Shown: positions 43,232 through 53,011 of the stretch, in pieces | Numbering within the stretch: the stretch's first letter is position 1 | Layout of the letters: each line of letters opens with the position of its first letter | Position numbers and translations under genes: made by a program | Origin: Bacteroidota bacterium | GTDB lineage: Bacteria; Bacteroidota; Ignavibacteria; Kryptoniales; JAKASW01 | Assembly: GCA_021811615.1 (NCBI GenBank) | Contig: JAJZNW010000072.1 | Span: 1-55,522, forward strand | Length of the DNA stretch: 55,522 nt | Direction of reading: 5' to 3' | The notes under the pieces: model-generated | Seen by the model: only the letters and a program-made list of their open reading frames with translations | Told to the model about the DNA's origin: nothing | The model's database searches: none

Positions 43232-43260
43232 TTGACTGTTCGGGCGGCAAATCATATATA
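43232..43260 (+). promoter_or_regulatory. sigma70 promoter of the HAD gene
   Basis: TTGACT (43232-43237), a 17-bp spacer and TATATA (43255-43260), 18 bp before the ATG at 43279. This gives a very short leader and lets the HAD gene be transcribed apart from the operon upstream. Confidence 0.65.
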
Positions 43261-43278
43261 CAGAGCAGGAGGAGAACC

Positions 43279-43899
43279 ATGGATAAGAAAAATGTGCCGT
43301 CAACGTTGTTTTTGGATATTGGCGGTGTCTTGCTGACAAACGGATGGGACCGCGATGCCAGGAAAACGGCCGCGGAAAAGTTCGGACTCGATTACGAAGA
43401 ATTGAACGAACGTCATCACCTGACTTATGATACTTACGAGGCAGGCAAACTCAGCCTGAGAGAGTATCTCGACCGGATTGTCTTTTACGAGAAGCGGGAC
43501 TTTTCGCATGAGGACTTCCGCATGTTCATATTTGAACAATCGCAGCCTTTCCCTGAAATGATCGCGCTCGTCAGGTCGCTCAAAGTGAAGTATAAACTCA
43601 AGATCGGTGTGATCAGCAACGAGGGACGCGAAGTGACCCAGTACAGGATCAGTACATTCCGCCTCGGGGATTTTATCGACTTCTTCGTATCCTCCAGCTT
43701 CGTCCACGTGAGAAAACCAGACAGGGATATTTACAGGATCGCCCTCGACATTGCACAGGTCGCCCCCGAAGATGCCATTTATATAGATGACAGGAAAATG
43801 TTCGCGCAAATCGCCGCCGGCTTCGGACTGAAGTGCATCCATCATCAAGGATACGAGTCTACAAAAGCGTCGCTCGCGGATTACGGGCTGAGCGGTTGA
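43279..43899 (+). CDS. HAD-superfamily sugar-phosphatase-like hydrolase
   Basis: A 206-residue cytosolic HAD phosphatase. Motif I is FLDIGGVL (nucleophile D13; the DxGGV form of YihX-like enzymes), motif II IGVISNEG, motif III lysine in HVRKPDRDIY, motif IV YIDDRKMFAQIA. YihX-like enzymes act on sugar phosphates such as glucose 1-phosphate; after a sugar-phosphate operon, that is a fair guess here. AGGAGGAG precedes the ATG. It converges with the NO reductase gene; a weak imperfect hairpin lies at 43902-43929. Confidence 0.88.
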   Translation: MDKKNVPSTLFLDIGGVLLTNGWDRDARKTAAEKFGLDYEELNERHHLTYDTYEAGKLSLREYLDRIVFYEKRDFSHEDFRMFIFEQSQPFPEMIALVRSLKVKYKLKIGVISNEGREVTQYRISTFRLGDFIDFFVSSSFVHVRKPDRDIYRIALDIAQVAPEDAIYIDDRKMFAQIAAGFGLKCIHHQGYESTKASLADYGLSG

Positions 43900-43993
43900 T
43901 CGGCTTTCCCTTCAATGAAAGGAGAAGCCCGCCTGCCTGGCCTGACAAACTGCAGACCGGGTCGATCGGGCTTCAAGGAGAGTAGAGAGGAAA

Positions 43994-46282
43994 TCAAAAT
44001 CTTGCTGCGAGCTCGCTCCACATTTTCTTCCGCTGGGCAAAAATTCTAAGTGCAAATATCAGTATCGGGATCGCTCCAGCGGCGATGAACACAACATCGG
44101 CGATTATCCTGAGCCACTCGAGCATGTGGTACGTCCCGGTATCGAGAAAGGCGAGCCTGCGCGCGTGCCAGTAACCGTGGTTAACCACGTCGGCAAGCTG
44201 GAGGACGCCCGCAGGGAAGAGATCGAGTAGGACCATGAGCATCAATCCTATGTTCAATCCCCAGAACCCGGTCCTAACGAACTTCTCATTTTGTTTCCAG
44301 ACATCGTCTGTCGAAAGCCGTCTGAGCGTGTACATCATCAGCCCGAGCGCGAGCATCCCGAACACTCCCATCATTGCCGCGTGTCCGTGGTTCAGAGTGA
44401 GAGTCGTACCGACTTCGTAGTAGCTGACTATCGGAAGATTGATGAGAAATCCGAAGACGCCTGCGCCGAGGAAGTTCCAGAAACCTACAGCCATCAGGAA
44501 ATAAAAAGCCCACTTCTGTCCCTGTGCGATGCTGGCAGCACCTTGAGGAGAGGTCTTTCTCGTAAGGCGGACGAAGTCCCACGCATCGAGTGTCAGGAGC
44601 GTGAGCGGCACCACTTCCATTGCTGAGAACATCGCGCCGAGTGCCATCGTGATACTGCTCTGCCCCGTCCAGTACCAGTGATGTCCCGTCCCGACGATTC
44701 CGCTCCCGAGGTAAAGGATGGCATCGAGGTAGACTACCCTCGTCGCGGAAATCGCGCGGACAAGTCCAAGCTGGTAGAAAATCACGGCTACCATGACCGT
44801 CGCAAAGAGTTCGAAGAATCCCTCCACCCAGAGATGTATTATCCAGAATCTCCAGTTATCGGCGACCGTGAAATTCGTCGTCGGTCCGAAGAAAAGTGCT
44901 GGGAGATAAAACAGGGGGATCGCGACAGCCGAGTATAGGAATAGTGAGGTCAACTCTTTCTTTTCACGGTCCTTCATCGCCGGGCGAAGTCCCCTGAAGA
45001 CGAGGACCAGCCAGATTACGAGTCCGACTATGAGAAGTAGCTGCCACGCCCTTCCTAGTTCGAGGTACTCCCATCCCTGCATCCCGAAATAGTACCAGAG
45101 CTTCCCGAGGAACTGGTTGATGCCTAAGTATTCGCCGAAGAGGCTTCCTAACGCTACCACGACCACGGCGACGAAGAGGAGATTCACCCAGAACTTCTGT
45201 CCCTTTGGCTCCGAATTGCTGAGGAGCGGGGGAAGGAGGAGCCCTCCTGCGACGAACGACATCGCGACCCAGAATATTGCCAGCTGAAGATGCCATGTCC
45301 TCACGACGTTGAAGGGAAGCCACTTCTCAAGGTCGAATCCATAAAACCCGAATGGCTCCACGCGGTAATGTGCAAGGGCGCCTCCGGCAAATGTCTGCAG
45401 CACGAACAGGCCTGCGACCACTACGAAGTACTTCATGAGAGCCTTCTGGCTTTCTGTCGGACGAGTCGCGGCCGGAAGAGGAAAGTGGTCGTCGATCCCG
45501 GACTTCCATCCCAGGTAATCGAACTTGCCGAAGAGGAAGAGTATAAGACCGGTCATCCCGAGGAGCGATACGAGGCTGAGTGCGCTCCAGATTAGAGCGG
45601 AGCTTGTCGGTGTGTTGCCTGCAAGCCTGTCGAACGGCCAGTTGTTCGTGTAAGAGTAATTTGCGCCTGGCCGGTCAGTCACGGCGGCCCAGGCAGCCCA
45701 TGCGAAGAATGCGGTGAGACGTTTCAGCTGTGTCGGATTGGAAATAAAATCTTTCGGCAGGCCCGGAGCTCTGTCCGACTCGGTGAAATAGTTCGTCCAA
45801 TGCCGGACCGCGATGTTGAATGCGTCCGCTTCCTCTTTCGTTAACGTCAGGACTCCTGTGGATGAGTCATAGTTGTTCTTGTGCAGCATGGTCTGTACAT
45901 CCGCGACTATGCTGTTCTTTTCTTCCTGAGTCAGCCTGTCGTAAGGAACATTGAATCTCTGAGATGCCAGCTCTTCCTGGACGGTAAGAGCTTCCCTGTG
46001 AAGGTAGTCGGCAGAGTAATCCGGTCCGAGATACGCGCCGTGACCGAGAATGGTCCCGTCGTCCATCAGTCCGTACTTCAGGAAAACCTCCTGTCCCTTT
46101 TTGATGTCGGAGCCCGTGAAGAGCTGATTCCCCTGCGCATCGACGACTTCTTTTGGAATAGGTGGAGCGTCCTGGTAGCTCTTTACTGCCACGAAAATAA
46201 GGACGCTGAAAGCCGCAATCATTATAAGTATTACGGAATGTTTCCACCAGGGCGACAAATGTTCGGTATTCAATTCGTTCAC
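43994..46282 (-). CDS. norB: quinol-dependent nitric oxide reductase (qNOR)
   Basis: A 762-residue inner-membrane enzyme that reduces 2 NO to N2O with electrons from quinol. The N-terminal soluble domain (GSDIKKGQEVFLKYG, then GHGAYLGPDYSADYLHREAL) has no CxxCH haem-c motif, as in the single-subunit quinol type. The haem-copper-like body has about 13 membrane segments, with HLQLAIFWVAMSF, the HLWVEGFFELFATV segment that carries the catalytic glutamates, and GTGHHWYWTG. I choose the GTG at 46282 because AGGAGGG stands 4 bp before it and MNELNTEHLSPWW is the usual opening; the frame is open 22 codons further. A TTGAC-N4-GTCAA site lies 80 bp upstream. Role: NO detoxification or partial denitrification. 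Confidence 0.95.
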   Translation of the reverse strand: MNELNTEHLSPWWKHSVILIMIAAFSVLIFVAVKSYQDAPPIPKEVVDAQGNQLFTGSDIKKGQEVFLKYGLMDDGTILGHGAYLGPDYSADYLHREALTVQEELASQRFNVPYDRLTQEEKNSIVADVQTMLHKNNYDSSTGVLTLTKEEADAFNIAVRHWTNYFTESDRAPGLPKDFISNPTQLKRLTAFFAWAAWAAVTDRPGANYSYTNNWPFDRLAGNTPTSSALIWSALSLVSLLGMTGLILFLFGKFDYLGWKSGIDDHFPLPAATRPTESQKALMKYFVVVAGLFVLQTFAGGALAHYRVEPFGFYGFDLEKWLPFNVVRTWHLQLAIFWVAMSFVAGGLLLPPLLSNSEPKGQKFWVNLLFVAVVVVALGSLFGEYLGINQFLGKLWYYFGMQGWEYLELGRAWQLLLIVGLVIWLVLVFRGLRPAMKDREKKELTSLFLYSAVAIPLFYLPALFFGPTTNFTVADNWRFWIIHLWVEGFFELFATVMVAVIFYQLGLVRAISATRVVYLDAILYLGSGIVGTGHHWYWTGQSSITMALGAMFSAMEVVPLTLLTLDAWDFVRLTRKTSPQGAASIAQGQKWAFYFLMAVGFWNFLGAGVFGFLINLPIVSYYEVGTTLTLNHGHAAMMGVFGMLALGLMMYTLRRLSTDDVWKQNEKFVRTGFWGLNIGLMLMVLLDLFPAGVLQLADVVNHGYWHARRLAFLDTGTYHMLEWLRIIADVVFIAAGAIPILIFALRIFAQRKKMWSELAARF

Positions 46283-46355
46283 TTTTCCCTCCTGAGTTGC
46301 GTTAATAATTCGGATAATTGCATCCGAAATATACATGACGCGATGCAATTAGAAA

Positions 46356-46369
46356 TTGACTTAGGTCAA
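46356..46369 (-). promoter_or_regulatory. CRP/FNR-family operator of the qNOR gene
   Basis: TTGAC-TTAG-GTCAA is a perfect palindrome with 4-bp spacer, the DNR/NNR/HcpR-like form of the FNR box. Its centre (46362.5) is 41.5 bp from a start point predicted from the minus-strand -10 box TATATT (46333-46328), the position at which FNR-type activators work. Confidence 0.75.
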
Positions 46370-46441
46370 GAGAGCTGAAGCTGCAGGATCCGATCGCCAA
46401 GAATATACGAGCTATCCCGTTGAACTGCCAAGTACATGCCT

Positions 46442-46455
46442 TTGACCGAAGTCAA
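46442..46455 (+). promoter_or_regulatory. CRP/FNR-family operator of the DUF2249-hemerythrin genes
   Basis: TTGAC-CGAA-GTCAA, a second perfect palindrome 86 bp from the first. Its centre (46448.5) is 61 bp before the DUF2249 start codon. A -10-like GAATAA at 46475-46480 would put the start point near 46487-46490, again about 40 bp from the site centre. Confidence 0.72.
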
Positions 46456-46509
46456 GGTGTACAAACGGTTTTTCGAATAACTTGAAAACAAAAAGAAGGA
46501 GAATTGACG

Positions 46510-46752
46510 ATGCCGATAGATCAGAATATGGTTGAACTGGATGTGAGACCGATTGTCCCGAGGGAAAAACATCCGACGATTCATGCGACGCTCGAGAGAC
46601 TCGACGCCGGTCAGTCGATGACCCTTATTAATGACCACGATCCGAAACCGCTCTATTACGAATTCAATTTCTAAAAACCCGGCCGCTTCAAATGGGAATA
46701 TGTAGAACAAGGGCCGGAAGTGTGGAGAGTCGTAATAACAGAAATCGCCTGA
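46510..46752 (+). pseudogene. DUF2249 gene interrupted by an in-frame TAA
   Basis: The frame from the ATG at 46510 encodes a DUF2249 protein (LDVRPIVPREKHPTIHATLE, INDHDPKPLYYEF) but stops at TAA (46672-46674) after 54 residues. Reading through in the same frame gives the rest of the domain, KPGRFKWEYVEQGPEVWRVV, up to TGA at 46750-46752, for a normal ~80 residues. One base change (CAA or GAA to TAA) would explain it. It may be a real nonsense mutation or a sequencing error. DUF2249 proteins often sit with NO-related genes. AAGGAG lies upstream. Confidence 0.82.
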
Positions 46753-46799
46753 AGTTTCGAGCCGTGGAAACTTTGCGATCTTTTTTAGTTTAGGTGAGA

Positions 46800-47294
46800 A
46801 TGAACGGCATCTATAAATACCTTTCCGGTGATCATGAACGGCTCGATGAGCTTCTGAGACTCGCTGCCGAAGGCGATGGTGGAATCGATATGAAGCCTTA
46901 TTCCGAGTTCCGGCAGGGATTGCTCAGGCACATCGGGCTTGAGGAAAAGATAATCTTACCTGCGATCGCCCGCCTGCAAAACGGTAGGCAGGTTGAAATT
47001 GCCGCGAGGCTTCGGCTCGATCATGGAGCACTCGTCGCTCTTTTGGTCCCCCCGCCGGATCCAGGCATCATCGAGACGATACGGTCCATTCTCAAAGAGC
47101 ATAATCCTCTCGAAGAGAACGAAGGCGGTTTGTACGAGCTCATCGACCGGCTCGCCGCCGACGAGGCGGAAAGTCTGCTGGAGAAACTTGAATCGGCTCC
47201 CGTTGTACCAGCGCTACCGCACAACGACAAACCCGGTATCCTTGACATCACCCGCCGCGCTGTCCGGAGAGCGGGGTACAAACCGCTGTTTTAG
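46800..47294 (+). CDS. hemerythrin-like HHE-domain protein
   Basis: A 164-residue cytosolic four-helix protein that probably binds a di-iron site. Candidate ligands lie in GDHERLDELL, RHIGLEEKIILPAI, LRLDHGALVALL and LKEHNPLEENE, the His/Glu spacing of HHE domains. Such proteins act with NO reductases and DUF2249 in nitrosative stress (iron-cluster repair or NO binding). The ATG at 46800 has AGGTGA close upstream; a GTG at 46794 is the alternative. It lies 47 bp after the broken DUF2249 gene and is probably under the same FNR-type site. It ends against a convergent methyltransferase gene. Confidence 0.85.
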   Translation: MNGIYKYLSGDHERLDELLRLAAEGDGGIDMKPYSEFRQGLLRHIGLEEKIILPAIARLQNGRQVEIAARLRLDHGALVALLVPPPDPGIIETIRSILKEHNPLEENEGGLYELIDRLAADEAESLLEKLESAPVVPALPHNDKPGILDITRRAVRRAGYKPLF

Positions 47295-47324
47295 CATTGT
47301 CAACGCTCCAAAACGCTGACAATG
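47294..47324. terminator. hairpin between convergent hemerythrin and methyltransferase genes
   Basis: CATTGTCA (47295-47302) pairs with TGACAATG (47317-47324). It fills the 30-bp gap between the two stop codons and could end transcription in both directions. Confidence 0.45.
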
Positions 47325-48104
47325 TCAACCCGGCTTTCTAAACCGCAAACAGTAGTATAGCCCGTCCCTGATCTCCGAGAGTCTTACCTCAGTCGCATTA
47401 ATTGGCAAGAGATCTATGGGAGGGGAGACGGCGTCTTTTGAACTGTTGAAGAAACCGCGAAAGATGGGGAGCTTGTTGTGCGCGCGGGCCGCCTTCTCCG
47501 TCTCGTCGGCAATTAACATGTATGCTCCTGGCTTTGCGACACGGAACATTTCGTCGATCGCCTTCCTCTTGTCTTCGATATAGTTGATCGACGCAACGTT
47601 GAACACGACATTGAAGGCCTCGTCGCAGAACGGAAGATGTTCGGCCTCTGCCTGAAAGAGCTCTATGCTTCTCCCTGTGCCGATGTTTTTCCTGCACCTC
47701 CTCAATTGTCCCCATGAGACGTCCACACCGAAATACTCGGCGTTCGCCGGTAGATATCTGACGTTCGCTCCGTTGCCTATGGAAACCTCCAGGACCGAGT
47801 CGTTCCCTTTTATTTCAACACATCTCAGGTATTCGTTTCTCGATTGTTCCTCGCCCCCTTTCAGCCGGTAGTAGACGGATTGTGTGAACTGGTAGAATGG
47901 GGAGAGAATATCGTAATAAATCCTGCTCTTCTCGTTTGCTGCCGTCAGCCGTCGCGGATCAATGAAGACCGGAATCCCGTCCCGCACAAGGAATCGAGCG
48001 ACGCCGTTCGTCCCGACGAGATACGTCTCGCCGGCTCGTTCTGTCAGTTCAAGTCTCTCGCCGTCGATCGGGCTTCGAAGGAGAGACAGGATCTCCTCGT
48101 TCAC
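47325..48104 (-). CDS. class I SAM-dependent methyltransferase with Trm112-like N terminus
   Basis: A 259-residue cytosolic methyltransferase. The N-terminal ~55 residues (LLRSPIDGERLEL..., FLVRDGIPVFID) resemble a Trm112/YcaR-like module without its zinc cysteines. The Rossmann domain follows: motif I VLEVSIGNGANVRYL (SIGNG in place of GxGxG), YFGVDVSWGQL, FQAEAEHLPF and an MFRVAKPGAYMLIADE strand. This is the UbiE/Methyltransf_11 type; substrate unknown. GTG start at 48104. Confidence 0.82.
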   Translation of the reverse strand: MNEEILSLLRSPIDGERLELTERAGETYLVGTNGVARFLVRDGIPVFIDPRRLTAANEKSRIYYDILSPFYQFTQSVYYRLKGGEEQSRNEYLRCVEIKGNDSVLEVSIGNGANVRYLPANAEYFGVDVSWGQLRRCRKNIGTGRSIELFQAEAEHLPFCDEAFNVVFNVASINYIEDKRKAIDEMFRVAKPGAYMLIADETEKAARAHNKLPIFRGFFNSSKDAVSPPIDLLPINATEVRLSEIRDGLYYCLRFRKPG

Positions 48105-48187
48105 CTGTCCCCACCCGCCGGATTAACATTAGCCTTTTTCATCGTAGACCTAATTTAATAATCCTCCTGTTCCATTTTGCTATACAT

Positions 48188-48286
48188 CCATAAGTCTATT
48201 AATCCAATAATCCCTTAATCCCTTATTATTCCATTATTCCACAAGACTTCCCGCGGCTGCTAATCCATTATTCCCTATTCCATTGA
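48188..48286. repeat. AATCC/ATTCC microsatellite-like run
   Basis: About 100 bases are made of loosely periodic ATTAATCC, CCTTAATCC and CATTATTCC units. This is a low-complexity intergenic repeat between the methyltransferase and tyrosine phenol-lyase genes, of the sort often seen in related genomes. Confidence 0.55.
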
Positions 48287-48321
48287 ATCTGTTGACCCCA
48301 CCGGATAAATTTTCACATTAA

Positions 48322-49740
<1,419 letters not shown>

Positions 49741-49784
49741 GATTCCCCGGTGTCGCCACGAAAAGTCGTTTTCAGTTGACTCAT

Positions 49785-49818
49785 CAGAGAGGCGTCGATC
49801 CTGATCGATGCCTCTCTG
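49785..49818. terminator. 16-bp hairpin after tyrosine phenol-lyase
   Basis: Bases 49785-49800 pair with 49803-49818 (one G-T wobble) around a 2-base gap. There is no T-tract. It overlaps the most upstream ATG (49808) of the next frame, which is one reason to place that gene's start downstream. Confidence 0.6.
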
Positions 49819-49849
49819 GCGGCCTCTTCATCGATCCCGTCCTTCCTGC

Positions 49850-51040
49850 ATGAGCCTGTTCCGTCTCCGCTCGAATCGAGAGAACCTCGATATCCCCATC
49901 CTGACGCTTAACAGAATCGGCAGGAGCATATCCGGCGGGATGATCGGAGTCGCGTTCCCTTATTATATACTCACCACGCTCCACTTTGGAGCGTTTCAGA
50001 TGGGGGTCATTTTCATATCTGCAAGAATCGCGACTGCGGCTCTCGGATACCTCGGCGGTCTTGCAGCCGACACCTGGGGAAAACGAAATACACTCATCGT
50101 CGTGAGTCTTCTCCTCCCTGTGAGTGCGTTTATCGTTTACCAGTCGACGAGTCTCCCGTGGGTCATGGCGGCCGCGATGATCGGCGGTTTCTCGGCGACC
50201 GGGTCCCTCGGCGGCGGCGTCAGCGGCGCGGTTCAGCCGGTCCAGAACACCGTGCTTGCCGAATTTACAAGGGGGGACGAACGGACAAGGTTCTTCTCGA
50301 TCTTCTCGTTCATTTCCGGACTCGCCACCGCGCTCGGCGCACTTCTCACGAGAATCATGACCGTCCGTGACGTCTTCCTCGCTGCTTCGCTCGTTTCATC
50401 GGTTACGATACCGGCACTCTGGTACCTGCATGTCTCCAATACACAGAAGAAAAGGGGGAAGTTGAAGACGAAGATGGTTATCGGAAAATTTACGTTGACC
50501 GGAATGCTTAACGGCTTATCGCAAGGCCTGGTCATACCGTTCCTGATTCCGTTCTTCGTGCTTGTTTATCACGTCCCGATGGCTGAGATGTCTGTTTACG
50601 CCTTTGCCGGAAGAGCGCTCGGTTCGGTTGCGATTCTGGCTGCGCCCTTGCTGGAGAGAAGGTTTGGGTTCGTCAAGAGCGTAGTGATTACCAGAGGTCT
50701 CGGTTTAGTAATGGTCACACTTCTGCCTGTCGTGAGGTTCCTGCCGGTAGCGATTGCAATCTACATCCTCGCGCCGTCGCTTCGTGTTGCGGCTGCGCCG
50801 ATCCAGAGATCCGAACTAACCAGGCGAGTGCACAAAGACGATCTCGGAAGGGCGCTCGGCATAAACCAGGTCGCCAGACTTGCCGCCTCCTCTACGGGGA
50901 CAGGATTGAGCGGTTACCTCATACAGAATGCGCTTTACGAGATGCCGTTCTTTGCTTATGGAATTCTGATGATGGGGAATCTCTACCTTTATGTTAAATT
51001 ATTCGGGACGAAAAACTCGCGCGCATCGTCGGACGGGTAG
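49850..51040 (+). CDS. MFS transporter, tandem copy 1
   Basis: A 396-residue inner-membrane major-facilitator protein with about 12 hydrophobic segments. It has the cytoplasmic loop GLAADTWGKRNTL (MFS motif A form) and long conserved stretches shared with the next gene (GKFTLTGMLNGLSQGL, LGINQVARLAASSTGTGLSG). I place the start at the ATG at 49850 (MSLFRLRSN); the ATG at 49808 lies in a hairpin and adds a non-membrane Arg/Pro-rich stretch. No Shine-Dalgarno site is seen. Substrate unknown; position after tyrosine phenol-lyase suggests an aromatic compound, but this is weak. Confidence 0.8.
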   Translation: MSLFRLRSNRENLDIPILTLNRIGRSISGGMIGVAFPYYILTTLHFGAFQMGVIFISARIATAALGYLGGLAADTWGKRNTLIVVSLLLPVSAFIVYQSTSLPWVMAAAMIGGFSATGSLGGGVSGAVQPVQNTVLAEFTRGDERTRFFSIFSFISGLATALGALLTRIMTVRDVFLAASLVSSVTIPALWYLHVSNTQKKRGKLKTKMVIGKFTLTGMLNGLSQGLVIPFLIPFFVLVYHVPMAEMSVYAFAGRALGSVAILAAPLLERRFGFVKSVVITRGLGLVMVTLLPVVRFLPVAIAIYILAPSLRVAAAPIQRSELTRRVHKDDLGRALGINQVARLAASSTGTGLSGYLIQNALYEMPFFAYGILMMGNLYLYVKLFGTKNSRASSDG

Positions 51041-51155
51041 TTTTCAACGGGCTTCAAACGGAAACTGTTGAGAAGTGAATTCGTCTAATTGAGCATCCGG
51101 AAGATCTTGTTGAGCACGAATCCTACTCTCAAGCTTTGAACTTAAATCAATCAAA

Positions 51156-52352
51156 ATGAAGTATTCTATCAATAAAGACGTAACGTTACTCGGTTTTTCC
51201 CGGGTTACAAGAAGCGTAGCGGCGGGAATGATAAACATAGCGTTCCCATACTACATACTTACTCAACTTCATTACGGCGCGTTCGTAATGGGACTTATTT
51301 ATGTATCCGCGACTGTTGCCACCGCGGTTCTGGGCTTTCTGTCCGGAATTACGACCGATGTCTGGGGGAAGCGGGGTACGCTGATAATTGCAAGTGCTTT
51401 GCTCCCTGTGAGCTCGATGATGATTTATTTCTCGTCGAGCCTTTGGGTGATAGTGCCGGCCGCGATGATCGGCGGATATTCCGCAACCGGGTCGCTGGCC
51501 GGCGGAGGGATAGGCGGAGCTGTTCAACCCATACAGAGTGCTGTCCTGGCCGGCCTGGCGCCGAATGAGAAGCGAACGAAGTATTTTTCCTTCTTCACGT
51601 TCCTTTCCGGTGTAACCGGAGCTCTCGGAGCTCTGCTTTCGAAGGCCTTCGATGTTCGTGAAATATTCCTTGCTGCCACAATTATTTCCGCGCTTGGGGT
51701 CCCCGAGCTGTGGTATCTCAAAGTTGCAGAAGCAAAGGGGAAGATCGGTAGACTCAAGACCGGATCTACAATCGGGAAATTCACGTTGACGGGAATGCTG
51801 AACGGCCTCTCGCAGGGACTCATCGTCCCGTTCCTCATCCCGTTCTTTGTGCTGGTGTACCACCTTCCGAAGTCACAAATGTCCGAATATGCCTTTGCAA
51901 GCGGCCTGTTGGGATCCTTCGCGATTCTCGGCGCTCCTCTCCTCGAAAAGTATTTCGGTTTCGTGAAGAGCATCGTTTTCACGAGAGGACTTGGAACGGT
52001 TTTGTTCGTTGCTTTCCCCATCATAAGACTCCTGCCGCTGTCTGTATTCATATATATCATCGGTCCGGCTTTGAGAGTCGCGGCGCTTCCCATCCAGCAG
52101 TCGGAACTGACCAAGCGGGTCGACAACGACGAGATGGGGAGAGCTCTCGGGATAAACCAGGTCGCGAGGCTCGCTGCTTCATCGACGGGCACCGGACTGA
52201 GCGGTTACCTGATGGATACCTCGCTCTTCGAGATGCCGTTCTTCATTTACGGCGTGATAATGGTTGCAAATCTCTACCTCTACATGAAGTTCTTCGGAAC
52301 GAAGAAAGCTGAAGTCGATGAAGAGCTTGAAGAGGAAGCAGAAGTCAAGTAG
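51156..52352 (+). CDS. MFS transporter, tandem copy 2
   Basis: A 398-residue paralogue of the preceding transporter with the same layout (GITTDVWGKRGTL loop, GKFTLTGMLNGLSQGLIV, LGINQVARLAASSTGTGLSG) and an acidic C-terminal tail (EVDEELEEEAEVK) missing from copy 1. The close similarity along the whole length shows a tandem duplication followed by moderate divergence. It starts 115 bp after copy 1 with no clear Shine-Dalgarno site. Confidence 0.83.
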   Translation: MKYSINKDVTLLGFSRVTRSVAAGMINIAFPYYILTQLHYGAFVMGLIYVSATVATAVLGFLSGITTDVWGKRGTLIIASALLPVSSMMIYFSSSLWVIVPAAMIGGYSATGSLAGGGIGGAVQPIQSAVLAGLAPNEKRTKYFSFFTFLSGVTGALGALLSKAFDVREIFLAATIISALGVPELWYLKVAEAKGKIGRLKTGSTIGKFTLTGMLNGLSQGLIVPFLIPFFVLVYHLPKSQMSEYAFASGLLGSFAILGAPLLEKYFGFVKSIVFTRGLGTVLFVAFPIIRLLPLSVFIYIIGPALRVAALPIQQSELTKRVDNDEMGRALGINQVARLAASSTGTGLSGYLMDTSLFEMPFFIYGVIMVANLYLYMKFFGTKKAEVDEELEEEAEVK

Positions 52353-52461
52353 GTGATTATCTCACCACCGGCGCTGCAGCCTTGAGTGTGACGCTCCAAG
52401 AGTAGTCTGCGGCACACATCCCTACTTGCGCGTCCGCGACACTGCTGAAGTGAATATGTCT

Positions 52462-52878
52462 TCAGCAATATTTGTTGAAAGTCTCTTTGAGTAATCCTGC
52501 TACTTCTTCGGGTTCCCGTCCCTCGATGTCGCTCCTGTGTATCATCTTCACCAGGTGTCCGTCTTTGAGAAGGGCGAACGACGGTGATGAAGGCGGCTCG
52601 TCAGTAAAATAGCTCCTCGCACGCTCGGTGGCCTCTCTGTCCTGGCCGGCGAATACCGTCGTTATCCGGTCGGGTAACGTCTTGTCTTTCAAAGCGATGG
52701 AGAGAGCCGGCCTCGCGATGCCTCCTGCGCAGCCGCAAGTCGAATTTACGAAGACAAGCGTGGTCCCCTTTTCTTTCACCGTGTTATCCACTTCTTCGGG
52801 AGTCTTGAGCTCCCGGGCGCCGAGCGACCTGACTTCCTTACGCATCTGATCTATGAACAAATCGAAAGTTTCAAGCAT
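52462..52878 (-). CDS. bacilliredoxin (BrxA/BrxB, YphP/YqiW family)
   Basis: A 138-residue cytosolic thioredoxin-fold protein that removes bacillithiol (or a similar thiol) from oxidised proteins. The family motif CGC (C48-G-C50 in NSTCGCAGGIARPA) is present, and the protein ends in a further Cys (C138, NKYC). Length matches the family. GAGGAG stands 7 bp before the ATG. A strong palindrome (52891-52911) lies directly upstream of the ribosome-binding site and is a good candidate for a redox-responsive operator. Confidence 0.9.
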   Translation of the reverse strand: MLETFDLFIDQMRKEVRSLGARELKTPEEVDNTVKEKGTTLVFVNSTCGCAGGIARPALSIALKDKTLPDRITTVFAGQDREATERARSYFTDEPPSSPSFALLKDGHLVKMIHRSDIEGREPEEVAGLLKETFNKYC

Positions 52879-52890
52879 CTTAGTCTCCTC

Positions 52891-52911
52891 TGTTTGTTAA
52901 TTAAACAAACA
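52891..52911 (-). promoter_or_regulatory. palindromic operator in the bacilliredoxin leader
   Basis: TGTTTGTT-AATTA-AACAAACA has perfect 8-bp arms and a 5-bp spacer. It ends only a few bases upstream of the bacilliredoxin Shine-Dalgarno site, where a bound repressor would block transcription. The arms match the half-site of the ROK operators, but the spacer is 5 instead of 9 and the gene is unrelated, so another regulator (TetR- or MarR-like) is as likely. Confidence 0.6.
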
Positions 52912-52964
52912 TATGGTCGAAAATGGTTTCCGGGAGAAAACGATCGGAAGGCGGCTGGTAATTT

Positions 52965-52997
52965 AGCCTTGTCGAGGTCTCGAACCTCGACAAGGCT
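52965..52997. terminator. perfect 14-bp hairpin
   Basis: AGCCTTGTCGAGGT (52965-52978) and ACCTCGACAAGGCT (52984-52997) pair perfectly around CTCGA. It lies between the bacilliredoxin start and the palindromic repeat. With no T-tract it may be a repeat-associated hairpin rather than a terminator. Confidence 0.5.
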
Positions 52998-53011
52998 GGA
53001 CCTGCGAACTT

